Source of the DNA: Phycisphaerales bacterium
Lineage (GTDB): Bacteria > Planctomycetota > Phycisphaerae > Tepidisphaerales > Tepidisphaeraceae
Length of the DNA stretch: 6,297 nt
NCBI GenBank assembly: GCA_028288775.1
Contig: JAQGHP010000133.1
Location: 1 to 6,297 of the forward strand
Reading direction: 5' to 3'
The position numbers and the translations under genes are program-made. Under the pieces are notes generated by a model, which saw nothing but the letters and a program-made list of their open reading frames with translations, was not told where the DNA came from and ran no database searches. Positions within the stretch are counted from its first letter, which is position 1, and each line of letters opens with the position of its first letter. This document shows, one piece after another, positions 1 through 5,306 of the stretch.

Positions 1-50
1 GGAAGAGGCTGCGCCCCGATGATCGCCGGCTGGATTTTAGTGCCGTGCGC

Positions 51-587
51 TCAAGCATCCACCATGGCCGAAGTGGCATCCGCGTCGCGAGGCGGTTGCG
101 ATCGCTCCTGCCCCGCCACGATCCTCCCCAGTTCCAGCAGCTCCGCCGATGGCGGTGGGTCCGACTCTTCAACGATCCCCTCGTCCTCGTCAATCACAAC
201 AGCAAGCGGGTTTTCCACCTGTTGGAAAATTTGCTCGGCTTCTTCGGACGAGATTGATCCGCGCTCGACGAGCGACGCGATCAAGTTGGCGATGTAGTCG
301 CGCAGCCGCGCATTTTCGACGGCTGCCGATGCCAGTCGGCGTTCCATGTGGACGACTCGGGCCGTGGTGTCTGGTGCCAGCCGCTGCATGGCGCCGGCGA
401 TCGTGTTGTTCGCAAATTGCTTGAGCCGCTCGGACTCGGCGACCGGGCTGAACGTGCGGTGGTTGGCGGGATTGAACAGCCGCCCACATTCCGGACAACG
501 GCTTTCCGGCAAACCCCTCAGGTCATAGAAGCAGCCCAGGCAGTACATCGACACGGCGGGAGGCGGGGAGCTCATGGCGTCAATCAT
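51..587 (-). CDS. Zinc-ribbon and coiled-coil protein of planctomycete type, function unknown
   Basis: The protein has 178 residues. Residues 15-40 form a four-cysteine zinc ribbon: CxxC at 16-19 and CPEC at 31-34, inside YCLGCFYDLRGLPE and RCPECGRLFNP. I know this ribbon from many planctomycete proteins, where it is fused to varied membrane or helical regions. Here the residue after the second Cys is Phe, where Gly is usual. Residues 50-125 are predicted helical (MERRLASAAVENARLRDY and following), probably a coiled coil, and the C-terminus is acidic and disordered (VIDEDEGIVEESDPP). There is no signal peptide or membrane segment, so it is probably cytoplasmic. The ATG at 587 is used because it is the longest start; a second ATG at 575 and a third at 548 are possible, and none has a clear ribosome site. 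It is divergent from the lipase gene. The function is not inferable; a zinc-dependent oligomeric adaptor is only a guess. Confidence 0.8.
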   Translation of the reverse strand: MIDAMSSPPPAVSMYCLGCFYDLRGLPESRCPECGRLFNPANHRTFSPVAESERLKQFANNTIAGAMQRLAPDTTARVVHMERRLASAAVENARLRDYIANLIASLVERGSISSEEAEQIFQQVENPLAVVIDEDEGIVEESDPPPSAELLELGRIVAGQERSQPPRDADATSAMVDA

Positions 588-672
588 ACCCGCGAATTAA
601 GCTCGTCGCGGGAGCGGTGCGGTTTCGCCCCGCTTCCATTCGCAAGTCGCCATCTAGAATCGCAAATTCCTT
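588..672. other. Divergent intergenic region
   Basis: These 85 bases separate the zinc-ribbon gene (minus) from the lipase gene (plus) and must carry both promoters. On the plus strand TAGAAT at 655-660 resembles a -10 box and would start transcription a few bases before the ATG at 673, giving a nearly leaderless message. No convincing -35 box stands 16-18 bases upstream. On the minus strand no clear promoter was found. Neither gene has a strong Shine-Dalgarno sequence. Confidence 0.3.
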
Positions 673-1506
673 ATGCTCCCCATCGTCCTCCATCACGGCC
701 TTTTCGGGTTCAGCAACTTCAAACTCGGGAAACTCAAGCTCTCATACTGGGCCGGCGGGATTGATCGGGCAATCGCCGGGCGCGGGCATCCGTTGATTGT
801 TTCGCACGTACACCCGACTGCCGGGATCGCTACGCGGGCGAGACAGCTCAAGGAGACGATCCTCAAGCAGCTTCACATTCTCGGGCGCAGCGGGGAGGGT
901 GTGGTCGTAGTCGCACATTCGATGGGCGGGCTCGACGCGCGGTACATGATCCATCGTCTGGGGATGGCTGACCAGGTGCGCGCCCTCGTTACCATCTCCA
1001 CGCCCCACCGCGGCAGCCCCTACGCGGACTGGTGTTTGCTCAACCTTGGCCAGCGCCTCCGCGGGATGCAGCTCATGCAGTTCCTCGGGCTCGACGTGCA
1101 GGCGGTTTCCGATCTCACGACCGCAAGCTGCCGGGCGTTTAACGAGGAGGTGCCCGATTCGCCGGGGGTACGGTATTACTCGATCAGCGGAAGCCGCCCG
1201 CGGAACAAGATCCCGCCGTTCGCGTTGCATTCGTGGAAGATCGTCCACGATGCCGAGGGGGACAATGATTCGCTCGTCTCCGTGGCGAGCTCGAAATGGG
1301 GCAAGCACCTGTGCGTCTGGCCGGCGGACCATTTTCACGAGATCAACAAGCGCTTCATGCTGGAGTTCAAGGACGCGACGGGGGACATCACGCCGTATTA
1401 CCTGCGGATGCTGGACGACCTGGCGGCGGACGGGGTGGAGATGGGCGGCGGGGCAAATCCGAATCCCCGAAATCCGAAATCGGAATCAAGCCCGAATGCC
1501 GATTGA
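673..1506 (+). CDS. LipA-like triacylglycerol lipase/esterase (alpha/beta hydrolase), no signal peptide
   Basis: The protein has 277 residues and is an alpha/beta hydrolase of the Pseudomonas/Burkholderia lipase type, predicted to hydrolyse acyl esters. The oxyanion-hole segment HHGLFGF is at residues 7-13. The nucleophile elbow AHSMGG at 81-86 places the catalytic Ser at 83, followed by ISTPHRGSP (108-116), typical of the family. NDSLVSVASS (198-207) supplies the acid, Asp199, and HFHEIN (220-225) aligns with the HLDEVN histidine motif of these lipases, giving His220. A TAG at 655-657 in frame fixes ATG 673 as the start. The known relatives are secreted with a signal peptide and often need a foldase; this one begins directly with the first beta strand, so it is probably cytoplasmic. 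The last ~18 residues (GGGANPNPRNPKSESSPNAD) are low complexity and come from a simple DNA repeat. The triad is clear; the substrate is inferred. Confidence 0.88.
   Translation: MLPIVLHHGLFGFSNFKLGKLKLSYWAGGIDRAIAGRGHPLIVSHVHPTAGIATRARQLKETILKQLHILGRSGEGVVVVAHSMGGLDARYMIHRLGMADQVRALVTISTPHRGSPYADWCLLNLGQRLRGMQLMQFLGLDVQAVSDLTTASCRAFNEEVPDSPGVRYYSISGSRPRNKIPPFALHSWKIVHDAEGDNDSLVSVASSKWGKHLCVWPADHFHEINKRFMLEFKDATGDITPYYLRMLDDLAADGVEMGGGANPNPRNPKSESSPNAD
1455..1504. repeat. AATCCGAA-type simple repeat at the 3' end of the lipase gene
   Basis: The stretch contains AATCCGAAT at 1456-1464, a perfect tandem CGAAATC at 1468-1474 and 1475-1481, and further variants (GGAATC, CCGAATGCCGATT). It encodes the Asn/Pro/Ser-rich tail of the lipase and reaches its stop codon. 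AATCGG (1478-1483) can pair with CCGATT (1499-1504), leaving a 15-base loop, so the segment could also form a weak hairpin at the stop. A related run of similar words lies at 2413-2458. Confidence 0.5.
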
Positions 1507-1623
1507 CGAATGGGGTGTATCGCGGTCGCGCCGCAACTCTCATGAACCTTTTAGGGGAGTCATCCACTCAACCGGCATCGTGCGCGATTTTTCACCGTTC
1601 TTACCCCTTATTGGGAGACTGCC
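1507..1623 (+). other. Intergenic region and ribosome binding site before the lipoprotein gene
   Basis: These 117 bases hold no gene. GGGAG at 1613-1617 lies six bases before ATG 1624 and is the best Shine-Dalgarno site in the window. No sigma70 promoter was found: TTGACG at 1503-1508 overlaps the lipase stop codon but has no -10 partner at the right distance. GAACCTTTT at 1544-1552 resembles the -35 element of extracytoplasmic-function sigma factors (see findings). The spacing after the lipase stop suggests a separate transcription unit. Confidence 0.5.
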
Positions 1624-2394
1624 ATGCGAATGCTTCTTTGCGCGTTGATCTCTGTCGGGCTGGGGCTGTCGGCCGGATGCGCGTCGAGTGAACAGTACAA
1701 GGCCCTGTCGATGCCGCCCGGGGCGGGGGAGTCGGCGGATGCGATCGACGCGCCCGGCTCAATCGGCTCAATGTTCAAGAGCGATCAGTCAGTGATGAGC
1801 AATCAGGACATCGAGAAAATCCTTTCCTCCAAGGTCTACCCGCCAGGCCACGGGCGAATGGCGGTCGTGCGGATCGGCGGGCGATACCCGGTGGGCCGGA
1901 CCTGGTGGTCGGAGAGCGTGGCGCAGCTCGAGCAGCAGAGCACGGACGGGCTGGTCAATACCTTTCGTGCCAGCCCACGGCTGAGCAAGGTGGTGGTGCT
2001 GCCGACGATGTTGACGCCGGCGCAGACCACCGTCCCCTATCTGCGGGAAGCCGCGGCACGCGTGCAGGCGGACACGCTGCTCGTCTACCGCACGTTCACG
2101 CAGAACTACCAGAAACAGCGTTTCTTCGGCAACGACGAGGTACACGCCTATTGCACGGTCGAGGCGGTGCTGCTCGACACACGCTCGGGGATCATCACCG
2201 ATGCGTCCGTCAAGACGCACAACATGCTCGCGGCAAGGAGCTCGAAAGACGCTGAGTTTCAGGAGACCGTCGCACGAGCCGAGCAGCAGGCCACCGGTGC
2301 CGCGCTCGCCGAGGCGGCTGCGGAGTTGGTGCGGAACCTCAACGCCGAGCCCATGCCGCCGACGGCGGCTACGCAGGCGGCGCAGGCGCAATGA
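1624..2394 (+). CDS. Putative lipoprotein, possible CsgG/TolB-N-like fold
   Basis: The protein has 256 residues and begins with a lipoprotein signal peptide: MRMLLCALISVGLGL then LSAGC, with the lipidated Cys at 19, so it should be anchored in the cell envelope. A disordered linker follows (20-60). The folded part runs from about 61 to 240. It starts with KVYPPGHGRMAVVRIG (70-85), then an amphipathic helix, VVVLPTM (123-129), helix REAAARVQADTLLVYR (141-156) and a strand pair VEAVLLDTRSGIITDASV (179-196), and ends in a long Ala-rich helix (214-240) and an Ala/Gln tail. The order 'helix, GAD/QADTLLVYR, then LLDTRSGxI' recalls the alpha/beta fold of CsgG, LpoB and the TolB N-terminal domain; this is an inference from pattern only. 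The start is supported by GGGAG six bases upstream. I do not recognise a named family, and the exact envelope role is unknown. Confidence 0.82.
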   Translation: MRMLLCALISVGLGLSAGCASSEQYKALSMPPGAGESADAIDAPGSIGSMFKSDQSVMSNQDIEKILSSKVYPPGHGRMAVVRIGGRYPVGRTWWSESVAQLEQQSTDGLVNTFRASPRLSKVVVLPTMLTPAQTTVPYLREAAARVQADTLLVYRTFTQNYQKQRFFGNDEVHAYCTVEAVLLDTRSGIITDASVKTHNMLAARSSKDAEFQETVARAEQQATGAALAEAAAELVRNLNAEPMPPTAATQAAQAQ

Positions 2395-2482
2395 ATGCCG
2401 AGGGGAAAAATCGAAGATCTGAAATTTGAGATCCGGGATCTGGGATCTCAGATTTGGAATGACACGCGTTCGCGTCGTGGAT
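2395..2482. other. Convergent intergenic region
   Basis: These 88 bases lie between the stop codons of the lipoprotein gene (plus) and the hydrolase gene (minus). They contain two hairpins: a strong one at 2422-2455 and a smaller one at 2462-2478, where ACGC and GCGT close a GTTC loop with two more pairs after a bulged C. The second begins four bases past the stop codon of the minus-strand hydrolase. The region is richer in A and T than its neighbours. Confidence 0.5.
2422..2455. terminator. Hairpin between convergent genes, possible bidirectional terminator
   Basis: AAATTTGAGATCC (2422-2434) pairs with GGATCTCAGATTT (2443-2455) in a 13-bp stem with one G-T wobble and an eight-base loop (GGGATCTG). 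It sits between two convergent stop codons, where a shared terminator is expected. On the plus strand no T run follows. On the minus strand a TTTTT run (complement of 2406-2410) comes about 11 bases after the stem, too far for a textbook intrinsic terminator. It may instead be an interspersed palindromic repeat that also protects 3' ends. Confidence 0.5.
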
Positions 2483-3274
2483 TCAGCCCAGCCCCGCGAC
2501 GAAATCCGCGATCGCCTTGTTCACCTGCTCCGGCTGCTCCATCGGCGACATGTGGCCGGCCCCGCGTACGATTTTCAACTCCGCCCGGGGGATCTGCCGC
2601 TGCATGGATTGGGCCACGGCGGGGGGAGTGATCGCATCCTCCTCACCTACCAGGATCAGCGTCGGCACGCACACGGAAGGCAGCGCATCGGACATGTCCG
2701 GGCGGTCACGCAGGGCGGTAAGGGCGTGTACGATCGTCTCCACAGGGCAGGTCTCCATCATTTCGCGCAGCGCCTGCGCCGTCTCGGGGCGATGGTCGAG
2801 CGTCTTGGGGGAGAGCATCTTGCCGATCATCGCATCGGCGACGGCCTTCGCGCCCTTCGTCCGCGCCACCTCGATCATCTTATTGCGGTTTTCACGCTGC
2901 TCAGGATTGTCGGCCTCGGCTTTCGTATCCATAAGAACGAGGGCCCGCAGGTCGGTGGGGTATTTGCGGGCGAAGCTGAGCGCCACGTAGCCGCCCATTG
3001 AGATTCCCGCCAATACGCAGGGCAGCGCGCCCAGGGCGGTGAGCAGCGCGTGTACGTCGTCGGCCAGCGTGGGGATGGTAAATGGCCCCGCCGGGTGGGA
3101 CTGGCCGAAGCCGCGGAAATCCGGGGCGACCACGCGGCAGCGCGGCGCGAGATCGCTGATTTGCGCCCCCCACATCCGCGAATCGACCGGAAACGCGTGC
3201 AATAGTACGAGAGCCAGGCGGTTGCCCTGGTCGGTATACGAAAGGGTGATGCCGTTTACGGTTTGAGTGCCCAT
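2483..3274 (-). CDS. Alpha/beta hydrolase, 3-oxoadipate enol-lactonase-like
   Basis: The protein has 263 residues from the ATG at 3274. It is a compact alpha/beta hydrolase of the PcaD/BphD/haloperoxidase kind, without signal peptide, so cytoplasmic. Residues by this start: oxyanion segment LLHAFPVDSRMW (24-35), DFRGFGQS (52-59), nucleophile elbow AGISMGG (89-95) with Ser92, acid in LVGEEDAITPP with Asp213, and base in GAGHMSPMEQP with His241. All three catalytic residues are in place. HAFP in place of the common HGFP/HGFG is a modest variation seen in PcaD-like enzymes. The reading frame continues upstream to a TTG at 3322, but the added 16 residues (MFYYLVARVLWPTFGA) look like translated promoter DNA, and ATG 3274 begins with the normal first strand (MGTQTVNGITLSYTDQG). 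There is no pathway context, so the lactonase name is only a similarity. Confidence 0.88.
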   Translation of the reverse strand: MGTQTVNGITLSYTDQGNRLALVLLHAFPVDSRMWGAQISDLAPRCRVVAPDFRGFGQSHPAGPFTIPTLADDVHALLTALGALPCVLAGISMGGYVALSFARKYPTDLRALVLMDTKAEADNPEQRENRNKMIEVARTKGAKAVADAMIGKMLSPKTLDHRPETAQALREMMETCPVETIVHALTALRDRPDMSDALPSVCVPTLILVGEEDAITPPAVAQSMQRQIPRAELKIVRGAGHMSPMEQPEQVNKAIADFVAGLG

Positions 3275-3281
3275 AGCGCCG

Positions 3282-3310
3282 AATGTAGGCCACAGGACGC
3301 GGGCGACCAA
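3282..3310 (-). promoter_or_regulatory. Weak promoter candidate for the minus-strand hydrolase
   Basis: Read on the minus strand, TTGGTC (3310-3305) and TACATT (3287-3282) are separated by 17 bases. They match the sigma70 consensus at three and four of six positions. Transcription would begin at about 3275, right at ATG 3274, so the message would be leaderless, which agrees with the lack of a Shine-Dalgarno site. This is a weak call. Confidence 0.25.
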
Positions 3311-3323
3311 GTAGTAAAACAAG

Positions 3324-3341
3324 AAATGGGAGGGGCCATTT
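3324..3341. repeat. Inverted repeat in the divergent region upstream of hydrolase and phosphatase
   Basis: AAATGG (3324-3329) and CCATTT (3336-3341) form a perfect 6-bp inverted repeat around the spacer GAGGGG. It lies just upstream of the weak hydrolase promoter and about 40 bases before the phosphatase promoter, so it could be an operator. A 6-bp arm can also arise by chance. Confidence 0.3.
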
Positions 3342-3381
3342 GGGTAAACTTCCGAGGACGTGGCAGGGCGGCCTCGGGTGT

Positions 3382-3409
3382 TTGACGGGGGTTTGGCGGT
3401 GGGTATGAT
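3382..3409 (+). promoter_or_regulatory. Sigma70-type promoter of the phosphatase gene
   Basis: TTGACG (3382-3387) and TATGAT (3404-3409) each match the consensus at five of six positions and are 16 bases apart. This is the best promoter in the window. Transcription should start near 3416, leaving a leader of about 74 bases before ATG 3490. Confidence 0.65.
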
Positions 3410-3424
3410 CCCCCCACCTTCACA

Positions 3425-3470
3425 CCCTTAGCTCAGCAGGGCCGGACCAGCCGGGTAAATTCACCGGTCC
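3425..3470 (+). promoter_or_regulatory. Structured 5' leader: two adjacent hairpins
   Basis: In the predicted leader of the phosphatase mRNA, CCCT (3425-3428) can pair with AGGG (3438-3441), with a GC/GC inner pair. GGACC (3444-3448) plus GGT (3454-3456) can pair with the continuous ACCGGTCC (3463-3470), leaving a five-base bulge on the left and an AAATTC loop. No riboswitch family is recognised. After the second hairpin only 19 bases remain before the ATG, without a clear Shine-Dalgarno site, so the structure could affect translation. Confidence 0.35.
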
Positions 3471-3489
3471 TCGTAAGTGTTGGTATTTG

Positions 3490-5205
3490 ATGCCATTAGA
3501 TGCTGACAATCTCTCGCTGACTGATTTCCTCGACCTCTCCACGTTGCAGGAAATCCAGGACAGCTTCACCGCCATGGCGGGCGTGCGGGCGACCATCGCG
3601 GATGCCTCGGGGAAGGTCCTTACCCAGCGCCAGCCGACGCCCGAATTCCTCCGCCGACAGCGTGCCCTCTCCGAGCACGGCAACCTTGCCCAGCACGACG
3701 GGGAGTTCGTCGCGCCCATCGTGGTCAACGACCAGCGGCTGGGCACCATTCGGATGGAGCTAAACGGCCACTCTGGCGACTCCACCGACGGCCCCGACGA
3801 CGCGAGGCTCGCGGAACTGGCCGGCAAGTTCGACCTCGCGCCCGAGCGGCTGCGCGCCCTCGCCATCCAGCTCTCGCGCGGCAAGGACGCACGCCCCGCC
3901 GCCATCCAGTTCATGTTCCTGATGGCCAACGCCATCGCCCGGCTCTGCTTCCAGGAGTACCAGCTCCGCCAGCGGATCGACGAGCTGACGGCGGTGTACC
4001 ACGTCGCGATGATGCTGGGCGAGGCGCGCGACCTGCAGCGGGTGCTCAGCCGCACGGTGAAGGTCGTGTGCGACGTCATGCAGACCAAGGCCGCGTCGCT
4101 GCGGCTCGTGGACGAAGAGCACGACGAGCTGGTGATCAAAGCGGTCTACAACCTTTCGAACGAATACCTGGCCAAGGGTCCCGTGCGGCTGAGCACCGCG
4201 GAGATCGACAAGATTGCACTCTCCGACGACGGCTTCGAGTACGTCCGCAACATGGGGACCGACCCGCGCATCCAGTACCCGCAGGAGTCGGTGCGCGAAG
4301 GGATCGTGTCGATGCTCTCAGTGGGATTGCGCTACAAGGGGAAGCCCATCGGGGTGCTGCGTGTGTATACGGAAGAGGAGGCGGTGTTTACGCCGCTGAG
4401 GATCGATCTGCTCAAGGCCGTCGGCGCGCAGGCGGCCGCCGCGATCGAAAACGCCCGGCTATTGGCCGAGGCGCGCGAGGCGGAGGCGCTGGAAAAACAG
4501 GTGCGCATGGCCGCCGATGTGCAGCAGCGCATGGTCCCGCAGAAGCCGCCGTCCGTGCCCGGGCTGGATCTGGCGAGCGTCTACGTCCCCTGCTTCGAGC
4601 TGGGCGGCGACTTCTTCGATTTCATCCCGCTCCCCGATCACAACCTGGGCCTGGCCATCGCCGACGTGAGCGGCAAAGGCGTGCCCGCGAGCCTCATTAT
4701 GGCGAGCGTGCGGGCGTTCCTCCGGGCGCAGGTGGACAATGTTTATTACCTGTACGAGGTGGTCCGCCGGATCAATTTGATGCTCTTCCGCGACACGAAG
4801 CCCAGCGAATTTGTGACGCTTTTTTACGGGGTGCTCAACGCCCAAACGCGAAGGTTCACCTACTCCAGCGCCGGCCACCCGCCCGCCCTGCTCCTCCGTG
4901 CCGGCCAGGTGACCGAGCTCTCCGGCGACAACATGGTCCTGGGCATCAGCCCCGACGAAGATTACAAGCAATTCGTCACCGACCTGCAAAAGAACGACGT
5001 GCTGGTGCTCTACACGGATGGCGTAACCGACTCGATCAACTTCGACGGCGAACGCTTCGGGCGTCAACGGCTAATGGAAGTCGTCAGCCGCGGCGGCGCG
5101 ACTGCCGAGGCGGTTGCACAAAACGTGCTGTGGGAGTTGAGGAAGTTCGTGGGTTTGGCGAATCGGCCGGATGACATAACGCTGATCGTCGTACGGATGG
5201 TGTGA
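3490..5205 (+). CDS. RsbU-type PP2C serine phosphatase with PocR-like and GAF sensor domains
   Basis: The protein has 571 residues and is a soluble signalling phosphatase, expected to dephosphorylate an anti-sigma-factor antagonist (STAS protein) in a partner-switching pathway. Residues 8-155 resemble the PocR ligand-binding domain: LTDFLDLSTLQEIQDSF, then VAPIVVNDQRLGTIRM, LAPERL and a closing helix FMFLMANAIARL. The cysteine-rich centre usual for PocR is missing and shortened. A GAF domain follows (about 165-325, ending FTPLRIDLLKAVGAQ and AAIENARLL), then a coiled linker (325-350). The SpoIIE/PP2C catalytic domain fills 350-571. Its metal-binding Asp residues stand in ELGGDFFDF (D374), ADVSGKG (D392), YTDGVTD (D510) and RPDDIT (D561/D562), so it should be active. 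SSAGHPPALLL is also typical. A TTG directly before the ATG (3487) is an alternative start. It has its own promoter and terminator; no kinase or STAS partner is in the window. Confidence 0.93.
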   Translation: MPLDADNLSLTDFLDLSTLQEIQDSFTAMAGVRATIADASGKVLTQRQPTPEFLRRQRALSEHGNLAQHDGEFVAPIVVNDQRLGTIRMELNGHSGDSTDGPDDARLAELAGKFDLAPERLRALAIQLSRGKDARPAAIQFMFLMANAIARLCFQEYQLRQRIDELTAVYHVAMMLGEARDLQRVLSRTVKVVCDVMQTKAASLRLVDEEHDELVIKAVYNLSNEYLAKGPVRLSTAEIDKIALSDDGFEYVRNMGTDPRIQYPQESVREGIVSMLSVGLRYKGKPIGVLRVYTEEEAVFTPLRIDLLKAVGAQAAAAIENARLLAEAREAEALEKQVRMAADVQQRMVPQKPPSVPGLDLASVYVPCFELGGDFFDFIPLPDHNLGLAIADVSGKGVPASLIMASVRAFLRAQVDNVYYLYEVVRRINLMLFRDTKPSEFVTLFYGVLNAQTRRFTYSSAGHPPALLLRAGQVTELSGDNMVLGISPDEDYKQFVTDLQKNDVLVLYTDGVTDSINFDGERFGRQRLMEVVSRGGATAEAVAQNVLWELRKFVGLANRPDDITLIVVRMV

Positions 5206-5216
5206 GTTTGTTACTC

Positions 5217-5234
5217 CCGCGCATTTGCGGTTTT
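5217..5234 (+). terminator. Short intrinsic terminator after the phosphatase gene
   Basis: CCGC (5217-5220) pairs with GCGG (5227-5230) around the loop GCATTT, with one possible additional G-T pair. TTTTGTTGT follows immediately. It lies 11 bases past the stop codon. The stem is short, so termination may be partial. The T run leads directly into the promoter of the next operon. Confidence 0.45.
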
Positions 5235-5235
5235 G

Positions 5236-5265
5236 TTGTCCTGGAGCTTGACGCCGATATACAAT
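5236..5265 (+). promoter_or_regulatory. Promoter of the toxin-antitoxin operon
   Basis: TTGTCC (5236-5241) and TACAAT (5260-5265) are 18 bases apart and match the sigma70 consensus at four and five of six positions. Transcription should begin near 5272, about 35 bases before ATG 5307. TTGACG at 5248-5253 is a better -35 hexamer but has no -10 box at an acceptable distance. Confidence 0.5.
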
Positions 5266-5267
5266 GT

Positions 5268-5289
5268 GGTTGGTTCAATTGAACTGACC
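5268..5289 (+). promoter_or_regulatory. Palindromic operator candidate at the operon's transcription start
   Basis: GTTCAATTGAAC (5273-5284) is a perfect 12-bp palindrome. The symmetry extends to a 22-bp dyad: GGT at 5268-5270 mirrors ACC at 5287-5289, with two mismatched positions per arm. It begins three bases past the -10 box, where a bound repressor would block initiation; this is the usual place for toxin-antitoxin autoregulation. In RNA the mismatches become G-U pairs, so a 9-bp stem with an AAUU loop is also possible if transcription starts early enough. Confidence 0.55.
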
Positions 5290-5306
5290 CAACATCGGGC
5301 TCACCT

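Noticed and set aside
1..50. Possible gene end or terminator at the left edge
   Set aside because: No open frame with gene-like composition enters from the left, and no hairpin with a T run follows the minus-strand stop at 51; nothing can be supported here.
742..1338. Minus-strand open frame of 198 residues opposite the lipase gene
   Set aside because: It has no recognisable motif and lies fully antisense to a gene with a complete catalytic triad.
3275..3322. N-terminal extension of the minus-strand hydrolase from a TTG at 3322
   Set aside because: The extra residues are not part of the hydrolase fold, the start codon is weak, and the stretch overlaps a promoter-like pair; ATG 3274 gives the normal family length.
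3342..3466. GGGTAAA word repeated at 3342 and 3453
   Set aside because: Only seven bases match exactly and the flanks differ, so it is likely chance.
3427..3485. tRNA-like words (TTAGCTCAGCAGG resembling a D-arm) before the phosphatase gene
   Set aside because: There is no T-arm motif, no acceptor stem closure and no anticodon arm of the right size; the segment is better explained as a structured mRNA leader.
4068..5174. Long open frame of 368 residues on the plus strand inside the phosphatase gene, and several long minus-strand frames over 3420-5067
   Set aside because: They are Arg/Ala/Gly/Pro-rich shadow frames typical of GC-rich DNA and overlap a gene with complete catalytic motifs.
5248..5279. 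Promoter with TTGACG (5248-5253) and TTCAAT (5274-5279)
   Set aside because: The spacer would be 20 bases, too long for a sigma70 promoter; TTGTCC and TACAAT at 18 bases fit better.
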